Source: Leifsonia shinshuensis (GTDB taxonomy: Bacteria; Actinomycetota; Actinomycetes; Actinomycetales; Microbacteriaceae). Taken from it: a DNA stretch of 64,000 bases. Under the pieces are notes generated by a model. That model did not search any database. It was not told where the DNA came from and saw only the letters and a list, made by a program, of their open reading frames with translations. The DNA lies in contig NZ_CP043641.1 in the NCBI RefSeq assembly GCF_014217625.1, positions 2,480,001 through 2,544,000 of the forward strand, read 5' to 3'. Position numbers and translations under genes: made by a program. Shown in pieces: positions 26,429 to 33,689 of this stretch; the stretch's first letter is position 1, and each line of letters starts with the position of its first letter.

Positions 26429-27616
26429 TCACGCATCCGGGGAGGACGGGAAGGAGCGGCGTGCGATGAGGATGACGACCAGCCCGACGACGACCAGCGC
26501 GGCGCCCGCGAACGGCAGCCAGCCGAGGCCCGGCCCGGCCAGCACCACGGCGCCGACGGCGGCCCCTCCGCCGATCCCGATGTTGGCCGTCGCGTTCACG
26601 AGCGCGCCGATGACCTCCGGCGTCGCGCCGCGCGTGCGGATCGCGGCCGTCTGGAACACCGACGCCACCCCGCCGAACCCCGCGCCCCACAGCACCGCGG
26701 TGACCAGCACCCCGGCGAGCGCCGGGAAGGCGATCCCGACCCCGACCAGCCCGACGGTCACGGCGCCGAGCAGTATCAGCACGGTCGCGCGCGGCCGCCG
26801 GTCCAGCGTCGCGGCGGCGAACCAGGTGCCGACCAGCCCGACCGCGCCGATCCCGAGCAGCACTGGACCGACCCCGGCCGCCGGGAGACCGGTCGCGAGG
26901 AGGATCACCGACACGAACGTGTAGACCGTGAACTGGCCGAGGTACACGACCGCGTTGGTGGTCGACACGATCCCGAGCCGCACCCGGCGGGCGCCCGCGC
27001 CCTCCCCGGTGTGCCCTGTGCCGCCTCCCGGGACCGCCGGCAGCAGCAGCGCGACGATGACGACCGTGACCGCGCACACCGCCGCCAGCACGCCGAACGC
27101 CGCGCGCCAGCCCAGCGCCGTGCCGAGGGAGGTCGACAGCGGCACCCCGAGCACGAACCCGGCCGCGGCTCCCGCGGTGACGAGCGCCAGCGCCCGCCCG
27201 GTGAAGGCGGACTTCACGAGCCGAGAGGCGTACCCGATGCTGACCGAGAAGAACAGCGCGTGCGCGATCCCGCCGAACGCGCGCCCGGCCGCCAGCACGC
27301 CGAAGCTCGGCGCGACCGCGACGACGAGGTTGCTCACCGTGTACGCGACCAGGGTCGCCTGCAGCAGCCCCTTGCGGGAGAACCGGGAGGTCGACAGCGT
27401 CAGCGGCACCGCGAGCACGGCGACCATGAACGCGTAGACGGTGACGAGCAGCCCGGTCACCGAGTCGGACACGCGCATGTCGTCGCCGATCGCCGGCAGC
27501 AGCCCGACCGGCAGCATCTCGGTCGTCACGGCGAGGAACGTCGCGACCGTCAGCGCGACGAGTCCGCCCGCCGCCTCGCGAACCGTCCCCGGGGTCCAGT
27601 CCGACGCGTGAGGCAT
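26429..27616 (-). CDS. MFS transporter, DHA1-type drug efflux
   Basis: A 395-residue major facilitator with twelve hydrophobic segments. The first helix carries TFLAVTTEMLPVGLLPAIG, matching the AraJ/chloramphenicol-resistance subgroup, and the inter-helix 2-3 loop reads STSRFSRKGLL. The large central loop (GGGTGHTGEGAGARR) divides the two six-helix halves. It probably exports small hydrophobic compounds or sugars by proton antiport; the substrate is not readable. ATG at 27616 is preferred over an upstream start 21 codons earlier because it begins shortly before helix 1. The gene ends at the repeated palindromes. Confidence 0.87.
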   Translation of the reverse strand: MPHASDWTPGTVREAAGGLVALTVATFLAVTTEMLPVGLLPAIGDDMRVSDSVTGLLVTVYAFMVAVLAVPLTLSTSRFSRKGLLQATLVAYTVSNLVVAVAPSFGVLAAGRAFGGIAHALFFSVSIGYASRLVKSAFTGRALALVTAGAAAGFVLGVPLSTSLGTALGWRAAFGVLAAVCAVTVVIVALLLPAVPGGGTGHTGEGAGARRVRLGIVSTTNAVVYLGQFTVYTFVSVILLATGLPAAGVGPVLLGIGAVGLVGTWFAAATLDRRPRATVLILLGAVTVGLVGVGIAFPALAGVLVTAVLWGAGFGGVASVFQTAAIRTRGATPEVIGALVNATANIGIGGGAAVGAVVLAGPGLGWLPFAGAALVVVGLVVILIARRSFPSSPDA

Positions 27617-27723
27617 GGTTGCGATGCTAGCCCCGCGCCCCCGATTGAACCGATACTGGGCCTCGTTCGTGTTCCCCATGAGGCCTTCAGCGGTGGAGGC
27701 CGGGGAAGGAAGCGGGGAGTGCC

Positions 27724-28146
27724 ATGACCCAGAGCATCCAGAGCAGTCGGACCAGCCGGAGCAGCCAGGGGCCGATCTGGCTCATGCGGATCCTGAGCGC
27801 GATCGTGCTCGTGCTGGTCGGCGGGATCCATCTGTTCCTGATCTTCGACGGCGTCGGCGGCCTGCTCGGCGTGCTGTTCGTCCTCAACGCGGTCGCCGCC
27901 TTCGTCCTGGCGATCGGGATGCTGGTGCTGCGCGGCGCCTGGCTGCGCCTCGCGACCCTGCTCAGCCTGCTGTTCCTCATCGCCAGTCTGGCGGCCCTCC
28001 TGCTCGCCCTCACGGTCGGCCTGTTCGGCATCAGGGAGGTGTGGACGTTCACCCTCGTCCCGGAGACCGTCATCATCGAGGCGATCGGGATCGTGGTGCT
28101 GGCGATCACCTCGGGCGCCGCGTTCAGGAGGACGCGGGTGGCGTGA
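27724..28146 (+). CDS. Four-helix hypothetical membrane protein
   Basis: A 140-residue protein with a short polar start (SIQSSRTSRSSQG) and four strongly hydrophobic segments at about 20-42, 45-68, 75-98 and 110-132. No family motif is recognised. It has a good ribosome binding site (GGAAGCGGGGAG region). Its final 23 bp overlap the end of the convergent methyltransferase gene at 28124. Likely a small integral membrane protein of unknown function. Confidence 0.75.
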   Translation: MTQSIQSSRTSRSSQGPIWLMRILSAIVLVLVGGIHLFLIFDGVGGLLGVLFVLNAVAAFVLAIGMLVLRGAWLRLATLLSLLFLIASLAALLLALTVGLFGIREVWTFTLVPETVIIEAIGIVVLAITSGAAFRRTRVA

Positions 28147-28801
28147 CGGCCACCCCCGCGATCTGCGTGTTGAACGGCAGGAGCGCCGTCCGCACGCGGT
28201 AGCGCTCCACCTCCACGCTCGCGAAGCCAGCGGCGCGGAGGGCTCCCTCCAGGTCGCGCTCGCAGGAGCAGCCCTCGAACGTCCACGCCCACGGCCGGCG
28301 GACCAGCCGCTGCGCCACGCGGGTCGGCGTCCCGTCCGGCGCGGCCACGTGCTCTACGAAGCGGAAGGCGCCGCCCGGCCGGAGGATGCGCCGGACCTCG
28401 GCGAGCACGGCGTCCGGGTCGAGGACGGTGCAGAGCACGAGCGACGAGATGACCGTGTCCACGCTGTTGTCGGGGAGGCCGGTGCTCTCGGCCAGGCGCT
28501 CGCGGAGGTCGAGGCGCACACCCGCTCGGACGGCCGCGGCCCGCAGGCGGGCGTGCATGTGCCGGTTCGGCTCGACGGCGATCAGGGCCGCGCCGGGCGG
28601 GAGGTAGCGGAGGTTCGCGCCGACCCCGGAGCCGAGCTCGACGACCTCGCGCGGCAGGCCGGCGAACGCGCGCTGCTTGTGCGGGCGGAGGTGGTGCTCG
28701 ATGTACGGGTCCATGACGCGGAAGAAGGCGGCGTTGAAAGGGCCGCGCAAGCGGTGCTGCTCGAAGGCGGCCGCGGACGCGGGGAGGGTGAGTCGGGTCA
28801 T
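28124..28801 (-). CDS. Class I SAM-dependent methyltransferase (UbiE/Methyltransf_11 type)
   Basis: A 225-residue methyltransferase. Motif I is VVELGSGVGANLRYL near residues 54-68, the SAM-binding acid is in LIAVEPN, motif II is VDTVISSLVLCTV and motif III is RRILRPGGAFRFVEHV. The C-terminal GCSCERDLEGALRAAGF is typical of thiol or small-molecule methyltransferases in this group. The acceptor is unknown. ATG at 28801 is used because the frame upstream belongs to the antisense of other genes. It lies 53 bp downstream of the LuxR/hydrolase gene on the same strand and may be co-transcribed with it. Confidence 0.83.
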   Translation of the reverse strand: MTRLTLPASAAAFEQHRLRGPFNAAFFRVMDPYIEHHLRPHKQRAFAGLPREVVELGSGVGANLRYLPPGAALIAVEPNRHMHARLRAAAVRAGVRLDLRERLAESTGLPDNSVDTVISSLVLCTVLDPDAVLAEVRRILRPGGAFRFVEHVAAPDGTPTRVAQRLVRRPWAWTFEGCSCERDLEGALRAAGFASVEVERYRVRTALLPFNTQIAGVAVTPPASS

Positions 28802-28854
28802 GGAGGACAGCCTCCCGGACCGTGGTCGCGGGGTCAGGCGGGGAAGTACCCCAC

Positions 28855-29877
28855 TTAGCGCGCGCCCTCCTTCTGCGCCGCGTACCACGCTGCGACCTGC
28901 GCCCGTGAGCGGAAGCCCAGCCGCAGCCGGATGCGCTCGACGTGGCCTTCCGCCGAGCGCTCGTCGATGCCGAGGCGGTCCGCGATCTCGCGGTTCGTGC
29001 GGCCGTCCGCGATGAGGGCCGCGACCTCCGTCTGACGTTCGGTGAGGCTCCCGGCCCCGCGGCGCGACGCCCGGAGGCCGAGGAAGCGGCGCACCGTCGC
29101 CACCAGTCCGTGGGGGTCGCCCGCGTAGGGCAGGTGCGAGCGGCCGGGGAGCACCACCAGCTCGGCGCCAGGGATGCCGGCGGCGAGCTCCCTGGCCTGC
29201 GCGAGCGGCGCCGCGCGGTCCCGGTCCCGGTGGACGACGAGCGTCGGCGCGCGCACCCCGCCGAGGACCTCGCCGACGTCGAGCCGGTAGCTGAGCTCCA
29301 GGAGCGCTCGGGCGGTCGCCGCGTCCGAGGAGGCGCGCTGGTAGCGGCCGAACTCCTCGCGCGTCGTCGCGTGGGCGTCCGGCGCGAAGATGTCGGTGAG
29401 CACGTCCGACCCGAGGCCCCAGTGCGACTCGACGAGCGCGAGGATGTGGTCGCGCGCGCTCGGCGGCGACAGCTCGGCTCCGGACCTCCAGCCGCCGTAG
29501 AGCACCAGCCTCCGCACCCGCTCCGGATGCGCCGCCGCCCACGCCGCGGCGATCGGCGCGCCCATCGAGGACCCCATCATGTCGAACCGCGCGGGCCCGG
29601 CGCTCACGGCCACGGCGTCGAGCTCCTCCAACTCGAACTCCAGCGACGGCGCACGTCCGGAGGGCGCGGACAGCCCGCACCCGGCGCGGTCGTACCTGAC
29701 CAGCAGGCAGCCCTGCGCGAGACTCTCGAAGTAGGCGCGCTCCTCCGGGATCTCCCAGCTCAGCTGGAGGTGGCTCACCCACCCCGACACGTAGAGCAGC
29801 GGGCGGCCGGAGCCGGTCGTGGCGTACGCCAGCTCGGCGCCGCCTTCGGTCGTCAGCCTGCTGATCCGCTGCTGCAT
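28855..29877 (-). CDS. Alpha/beta hydrolase fused to a LuxR-type DNA-binding domain
   Basis: A 340-residue chimera. Residues 1-260 are an alpha/beta hydrolase with RYDRAGCGLS and the nucleophile elbow MMGSSMGAP (Ser flanked by Gly), an acidic residue in VVHRDRD and a late His in LPGRSHLPY. Residues about 275-335 are a GerE/LuxR helix-turn-helix: LTERQTEVAALIADGRTNRE followed by EIADRLGIDERSAEGHVERI. The hydrolase part may sense a small ester or lactone-like ligand and thereby control the DNA-binding part. Such fusions recur in actinobacteria, with no known ligand for most. ATG at 29877 begins the hydrolase core; the open frame upstream is Pro-rich. Confidence 0.85.
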   Translation of the reverse strand: MQQRISRLTTEGGAELAYATTGSGRPLLYVSGWVSHLQLSWEIPEERAYFESLAQGCLLVRYDRAGCGLSAPSGRAPSLEFELEELDAVAVSAGPARFDMMGSSMGAPIAAAWAAAHPERVRRLVLYGGWRSGAELSPPSARDHILALVESHWGLGSDVLTDIFAPDAHATTREEFGRYQRASSDAATARALLELSYRLDVGEVLGGVRAPTLVVHRDRDRAAPLAQARELAAGIPGAELVVLPGRSHLPYAGDPHGLVATVRRFLGLRASRRGAGSLTERQTEVAALIADGRTNREIADRLGIDERSAEGHVERIRLRLGFRSRAQVAAWYAAQKEGAR

Positions 29878-29996
29878 GCGTACATTGTGCGGCGGGCCGG
29901 GTGGCCGCGGCACGAGCGTGGCGCCGTCGGACCCCGGGAATACCATGACCACCGATGTGCGCAGCCTCCCGCGGTCGCACGCAGGAAGGAGCCCCC

Positions 29997-30779
29997 ATGC
30001 CCGACCTCACCCTCTCCCGAGCCGGCGCCGCGCTGAGCTACGACGTGACCGGCGACGGACCCACGGTGCTGCAGGCGCACGGCCTCACCTCCAGCCGCGA
30101 CGCCGACCTGGACCTGCTCGACCTCCGCCGGCTCGCCGAGCACGGCCGCCGCCTCGTCCGCTACGACGCCGCCGGCCACGGCCGCTCGGCGGGGCCGGAC
30201 GATCCAGAGCGCTACCGCTGGACGACGCTCGCCGACGACCTGTTCGCCGTGCTCGACGCGGTCGGGCAGACCGAGCCGGTGGACGCGGTCGGGATCTCGA
30301 TGGGCACCGGCACGATCCTCACCGCCGCCGTCCGGCATCCGGAGCGCTTCCGACGACTCGTTCTCGGCCTCCCGCCGACCGCGTGGGAGACGCGCCCGGC
30401 CCAGGCCGCGATCTACGGCCAGATGGCGGACCTGCTGGAGACTCAGGGCTGGGACGCGCTCATGTCGCTGATGGCGGCATCCGCGCTGGCGCTGCCGCCC
30501 GTGCTCGCCGAGCGCGGTGTCACACCGGAGCCGCAGCTGCAGCCCGCGACGGCTCCGGCCGTGCTGCGCGGCGCGGCGCTCTCCGACCTGCCGAGCCCGA
30601 AGCGGATCGCGACACTGCGGATGCCGGTGCTCCTGCTCCCCTGGGCCGGCGACGCGGGTCACCCGCTGTCGACCGCCGAACGGCTGCACGAACTCATCCC
30701 GGGCTCGGAGCTGTTCGTCGCCGAGAGCGCCGCGGACGCGGACACCTGGCCGGAACGGGTGGAGGCTTTCCTTGGGTGA
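29997..30779 (+). CDS. Alpha/beta hydrolase
   Basis: A 260-residue hydrolase. The oxyanion-hole loop is QAHGLTSS, the strand-helix RYDAAGHGRS follows near 55-64, the nucleophile elbow is VGISMGTG near 98-105, and the likely acid and His positions are in LLLPWAGDAGHPLS. The usual late catalytic His (GxH) is not obvious after it, so activity as an esterase is probable but not certain. ATG at 29997 has AGGAAGGA 6 nt upstream. It is divergent from the LuxR/hydrolase fusion; the two hydrolase domains are related and may act on similar compounds. Confidence 0.82.
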   Translation: MPDLTLSRAGAALSYDVTGDGPTVLQAHGLTSSRDADLDLLDLRRLAEHGRRLVRYDAAGHGRSAGPDDPERYRWTTLADDLFAVLDAVGQTEPVDAVGISMGTGTILTAAVRHPERFRRLVLGLPPTAWETRPAQAAIYGQMADLLETQGWDALMSLMAASALALPPVLAERGVTPEPQLQPATAPAVLRGAALSDLPSPKRIATLRMPVLLLPWAGDAGHPLSTAERLHELIPGSELFVAESAADADTWPERVEAFLG

Positions 30780-30852
30780 ACAGAGCGAGACCAACGGGTG
30801 ACGGACCGGGCGAAACACGCCCGAACCGGTTGACCTGCCGGCCCTGTCCGGA

Positions 30853-30866
30853 TACCGTCTCACGTC
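30853..30866 (+). promoter_or_regulatory. Possible leaderless promoter
   Basis: TTGACC at 30830-30835, a 17-nt spacer and TACCGT at 30853-30858 form a plausible promoter. The GTG at 30867 falls where transcription would start, so any product would be leaderless. Within the 320-bp gap 30780-31099 this is the only organised signal besides the start of the next gene. Confidence 0.35.
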
Positions 30867-31034
30867 GTGAGCCGTCAGCCCGTGACCTGCACCGCCGTCT
30901 GGATGCGCGAACGCGCGTGCGCGCCGCTGATCCGGGTCGAGACGCCGGCCGCGACGGCTCGGGTCACCGACCTGGCCGCCGCACGAGGCCGGACTGATCG
31001 GCGGACACGCCGGCGCACCCGCCGCGCGGCCTGA
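30867..31034 (+). CDS. Possible 55-residue basic protein
   Basis: A short open frame starting with GTG at the predicted transcription start. The product is Thr/Arg-rich, with two cysteines in its first 20 residues and an Arg-rich tail (RRTRRRTRRAA). I do not recognise it. Support comes only from the promoter geometry and from filling an otherwise empty 320-bp gap; codon bias cannot separate it from noise in such GC-rich DNA. Confidence 0.25.
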   Translation: MSRQPVTCTAVWMRERACAPLIRVETPAATARVTDLAAARGRTDRRTRRRTRRAA

Positions 31035-31099
31035 ACGGGTTCCCCCGTTCGTCCGCTACCCCGCTTCTGCGCACCCGCCCGACCGGTTACGTTCGTCGC

Positions 31100-31636
31100 A
31101 TGCGGAAGATCGTGGTCTACGAACTGGTGTCGCTCGACGGTGTCGCGGAGGATCCGGACGCGTTCATCCCGGACTGGGACGAGGACATGGACGCCAACCT
31201 CGGCGCCGTGATCGCGACGCAGGACGCCGTCATCCTGGGCCGGCGCAGCTACGACGAATGGGCGCGGTACTGGCCGGGCAGCGACATCCAGCCGTTCTCG
31301 GACTTCATCAACGGGGTGACCAAGCACGTCGCGACGTCGGCGCCGCTCGACCCCGCGTGGTCGGGCGCGACGGCGATCGAGGGAGATGTCGTGGAATTCG
31401 CCCGACGACTCAAGGAAGGCGACGGCGGCGACATCGGCGTGCACGCCAGCATCACGGTCGCGCAGGCGCTGCTGGCCGGCGGGGTCGTCGACGAGCTGCG
31501 GCTCGTGATCGCGCCCGGTGTGGCGGAGGGCGGACGGCGGTTGCTGGAGGGCGTGCCCGCGATGCGGTTCGAGACGATCGCGTCGTCAGTGTCGTCCACC
31601 GGGTATCTGATGGTCGGCTACCGCGTCCTGAACTGA
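31100..31636 (+). CDS. Dihydrofolate-reductase/RibD C-terminal-like protein
   Basis: A 178-residue member of the YwjB/YyaP group of DHFR-like reductases. It begins RKIVVYELVSLDGVAEDPDA, has LGRRSYDEWARYWPG near 55-69 and the NADPH-loop equivalent GVHASITVAQALLAGG near 117-132. These stand-alone homologues are widespread, and their substrates are unknown. TACGTT lies 6 nt before the ATG, so it too may be leaderless. It ends 3 bp before a palindromic repeat shared with the 26.3-kb gap. Confidence 0.8.
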   Translation: MRKIVVYELVSLDGVAEDPDAFIPDWDEDMDANLGAVIATQDAVILGRRSYDEWARYWPGSDIQPFSDFINGVTKHVATSAPLDPAWSGATAIEGDVVEFARRLKEGDGGDIGVHASITVAQALLAGGVVDELRLVIAPGVAEGGRRLLEGVPAMRFETIASSVSSTGYLMVGYRVLN

Positions 31637-31639
31637 CGC

Positions 31640-31692
31640 ATTCGTGCCGAATGTCGCCTGTGGCGCAGTGAATCAGGACATTCGGCACGAAT
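31640..31692. repeat. Third copy of the palindromic repeat, between convergent genes
   Basis: ATTCGTGCCGAATGTC (31640-31655) and GACATTCGGCACGAAT (31677-31692) are a perfect 16-bp inverted repeat with a 21-nt loop. The arms match those of the two copies at 26285-26416, while the loop differs. The element fills nearly the whole gap between genes ending at 31636 (+) and 31709 (-), consistent with bidirectional termination or a REP-like sequence. Confidence 0.85.
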
Positions 31693-31708
31693 CGGCCGGC
31701 GTCGACCG

Positions 31709-32350
31709 CTATGCGGCCAGGTGGAACGTGGTCGCGAAGCGGGTGAGGAGGGTGCGCGGGCCCTGGATCACCTCCACCACCCCGGCGTCGATCGCTGCCT
31801 CCGGCGTGAGCTCGCCGGAGATGAGCCGGCGGATGTCCGGCCCGCTCGCGAACGCCAGGTCGGCGGGACCGTCGCCGCGGGCGACCTCCAGCCGCGGCCC
31901 CTCCACGTGGATGAGGAGGCCGTCGTCCCCGAACCGGGCGCCGTAGGCCGTCGCCGGAAGCTCGGCGGCGACCTGCGGCTGGAACGCGGTGCGCAGCGAC
32001 ATGGTCATCGAGTCGGGGGTGATGATCTGCTCGGCCCGCGGATCCCCCAGCGCCTTGAACCCCCAGGCGCCGAACGCGAGCACGACCGGCTCGAGCTCCC
32101 GCCCGTACGGGGTGAGCTCGTAGAGGACGATGCGGGAGCGCGGTGCCCGGCGGATGACGCCGGCCGCCTGCAGCTCCTTGAGCCGCGCCGCCAGGATGTT
32201 GCTCGGGATGCGGGGCAGCCCCGCGGCGAGCTCGCCGTAGCGGCGCGGCCCGACGAGCAGGTCGCGGACGATCAGCAGCGCCCAGCGCTCCCCCACGAGC
32301 TCCAGGGCCTGCGTGATCCCGTCGTACTGCCCGTAATCGCGCGCGACCAT
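31709..32350 (-). CDS. HxlR-family regulator with SCP2-like C-terminal domain
   Basis: A 213-residue regulator. Residues 1-105 form the HxlR winged helix: YDGITQALELVGERWALLIV, then GPRRYGELAAGLPRIPSNIL as recognition region and LYELTPYGREL as wing. Residues 110-213 are a second domain (AFQPQVAAELPATAYG, then VEGPRLEVARGDG and LISGELTPEAA) that resembles SCP2/sterol-carrier-like ligand modules, so a hydrophobic ligand may control it. HxlR proteins respond to aldehydes, quinones or other electrophiles. It lies 6 bp behind the VOC gene in the same operon and probably controls it through the operator at 32835. Confidence 0.85.
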   Translation of the reverse strand: MVARDYGQYDGITQALELVGERWALLIVRDLLVGPRRYGELAAGLPRIPSNILAARLKELQAAGVIRRAPRSRIVLYELTPYGRELEPVVLAFGAWGFKALGDPRAEQIITPDSMTMSLRTAFQPQVAAELPATAYGARFGDDGLLIHVEGPRLEVARGDGPADLAFASGPDIRRLISGELTPEAAIDAGVVEVIQGPRTLLTRFATTFHLAA

Positions 32351-32356
32351 CGGACC

Positions 32357-32794
32357 TCAGGCCTGCTGCTGGCTCAAGTACGCCTCAGGACCCTGCTGCG
32401 CCGCGACGGGGTCCATCCAGCCGAACTCGAGGATGTTGCCGTCCGGGTCGGCGAGCTGCCGCTGGTACATGAAGCCGTAGTCGGCGGCGGGACGCTCCTC
32501 CACGCCGCCGGCGGCGATCCCGTCGGCCACGGTCGCGTCGACGACCTCACGGCTGTCGAGCATGATCGAGGTCGACACGGACACGGTCTTCGACGGCTCG
32601 CCGACCGGGCGGTCGGAGAAGGTCTGGAAGAACTCGCGCGTGACGATCATGAAGTAGTTGTGGTCCTCGTCGACGACGACGCACGCGGCGTTGTGGTCGG
32701 TGAAGAGCGGGTTGATGGTGAACCCGACGGCCTCGTAGAACGCCTTAGCGCGCTCCAGATCGGTCACCGGCAGGTTGACGAACATCATGGACAT
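32357..32794 (-). CDS. VOC-family (glyoxalase-like) protein
   Basis: A 145-residue vicinal-oxygen-chelate protein made of two beta-alpha-beta-beta-beta units: VNLPVTDLERAKAFYEAVGF at the start and YQRQLADPDGNILEFGWMDP near the end, with the Asp-Pro-Asp-Gly-Asn block typical of the family. It may detoxify or bind a small electrophile or antibiotic. ATG at 32794 is preceded by AAAGGGAG (minus strand). Co-transcription with the HxlR regulator suggests that its substrate, or a related molecule, is the inducer. Confidence 0.85.
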   Translation of the reverse strand: MSMMFVNLPVTDLERAKAFYEAVGFTINPLFTDHNAACVVVDEDHNYFMIVTREFFQTFSDRPVGEPSKTVSVSTSIMLDSREVVDATVADGIAAGGVEERPAADYGFMYQRQLADPDGNILEFGWMDPVAAQQGPEAYLSQQQA

Positions 32795-32834
32795 CGTTGG
32801 CTCCCTTTTCGTGGTCGGGTGATGATGAGGTCAT

Positions 32835-32862
32835 ACTTGCAAAAAACAAGTGGGTTAGTCAA
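32835..32862 (-). promoter_or_regulatory. HxlR-type operator and -35 region for the VOC operon
   Basis: ACTTGCAAAAAACAAGT (32835-32851) is an inverted repeat with ACTTG/CAAGT arms, close to operators known for HxlR proteins. On the minus strand TTGACT (32857-32862) lies next to it as a -35 box. The operator would cover the spacer and -10 region, a repressing position. Confidence 0.6.
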
Positions 32863-32927
32863 GGGGTGAATTCGAGAGACTCGGCGCGACGTGAGCCGCA
32901 GCCACCTGGTAGCTTTGTCTCTGTTGC

Positions 32928-32964
32928 GCCCCGGGACTATTCGATCTGATCGGACTCCCGGGGC
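32928..32964. promoter_or_regulatory. 9-bp inverted repeat upstream of the Abi-like gene
   Basis: GCCCCGGGA (32928-32936) and TCCCGGGGC (32956-32964) form a perfect stem with a 19-nt loop, followed by TTCTTGG. It can act as a terminator or an attenuator; it ends 24 bp before the ATG at 32989. A TAGGGT box at 32977-32982 lies 6 nt before that ATG, so the gene may be leaderless. Confidence 0.45.
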
Positions 32965-32988
32965 TTCTTGGTCTCATAGGGTCGGGCG

Positions 32989-33675
32989 ATGGATCCGCAC
33001 ACGATTCCCGCCTTCGCCGCATCACTGAGCGAGCCGCGATTCCGTCGGTATCTGAACCGCTACGACGGGCACCATCGGCTTGCGATCCGGCTCTACGCCT
33101 GGAACATCGAGGTGTCGACCGCATTCTGGGGACCCATCGGGGTCCTCGAGATCATGCTGCGGAACAGCATCCACGATGCCTTGCGTCACGGGCGGTCGGA
33201 TGACTGGTGGTACGACGGCGTCAATCTGGCGCAACGCGAGGCCTCGGTCCTGCAGGCGACCATCAATCGCCTGTTCGATCGAACCGGACGTGAACCGACT
33301 CCCGATCAGGTGGTCGGCGCGTCCACCTTCGGGTTCTGGGTCGGCCTCACCGGGCCAGGCGTGTCCCGTGACCGGCGCTTGAGCTACGAAACCGCGCTCT
33401 GGCAGCCGAGGCTTCGGCATGCGTTCGGGAATCTCGGCGGAGTGAGCCGCAAGGAACTTCACGCCCAGCTCGACGGCATCAGGAAGTTCCGCAATCGGAT
33501 CGCGCACCACGAACCGATCTACACCATGAATCTGACGAGCATGCGCGACAAGATCATCCAGTGCGCGGGGTATATCGATGCTGAAGTGTCCGGATACATC
33601 GCCGGAAGTCACCGGATCGACGACGCTCTCGCCAGGCAGCGGGATGTCCTCACCTCAGGCAGCTGCGTCATTTAG
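32989..33675 (+). CDS. Abi-like protein with HEPN RNase motif
   Basis: A 228-residue helical protein resembling the Abi_2/AbiD-AbiF group linked to abortive phage infection. It starts with SLSEPRFRRYLNRYDGHHRL and the conserved RLYAWNIEVSTAFWGPIGVLE, and carries GASTFGFWVGL in the middle. The motif R168-NRIA-H173 followed by H174 fits the HEPN pattern R-x4-6-H, the catalytic site of RNA-cutting toxins and Abi proteins. No antitoxin gene is next to it. Base composition is somewhat less GC-biased than neighbours and the gene interrupts an otherwise metabolic region, so transfer is plausible. Function as phage defence is an inference from family. Confidence 0.75.
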   Translation: MDPHTIPAFAASLSEPRFRRYLNRYDGHHRLAIRLYAWNIEVSTAFWGPIGVLEIMLRNSIHDALRHGRSDDWWYDGVNLAQREASVLQATINRLFDRTGREPTPDQVVGASTFGFWVGLTGPGVSRDRRLSYETALWQPRLRHAFGNLGGVSRKELHAQLDGIRKFRNRIAHHEPIYTMNLTSMRDKIIQCAGYIDAEVSGYIAGSHRIDDALARQRDVLTSGSCVI

Positions 33676-33689
33676 ACGCCGCCGCACCC

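Noticed and set aside
32928..32990. tRNA remnant or attachment site before the Abi-like gene
   Set aside because: The stem with TTCGATC in the loop looks like a T-arm at first, but no acceptor, D or anticodon arms can be built, and no integrase or direct repeats are near.
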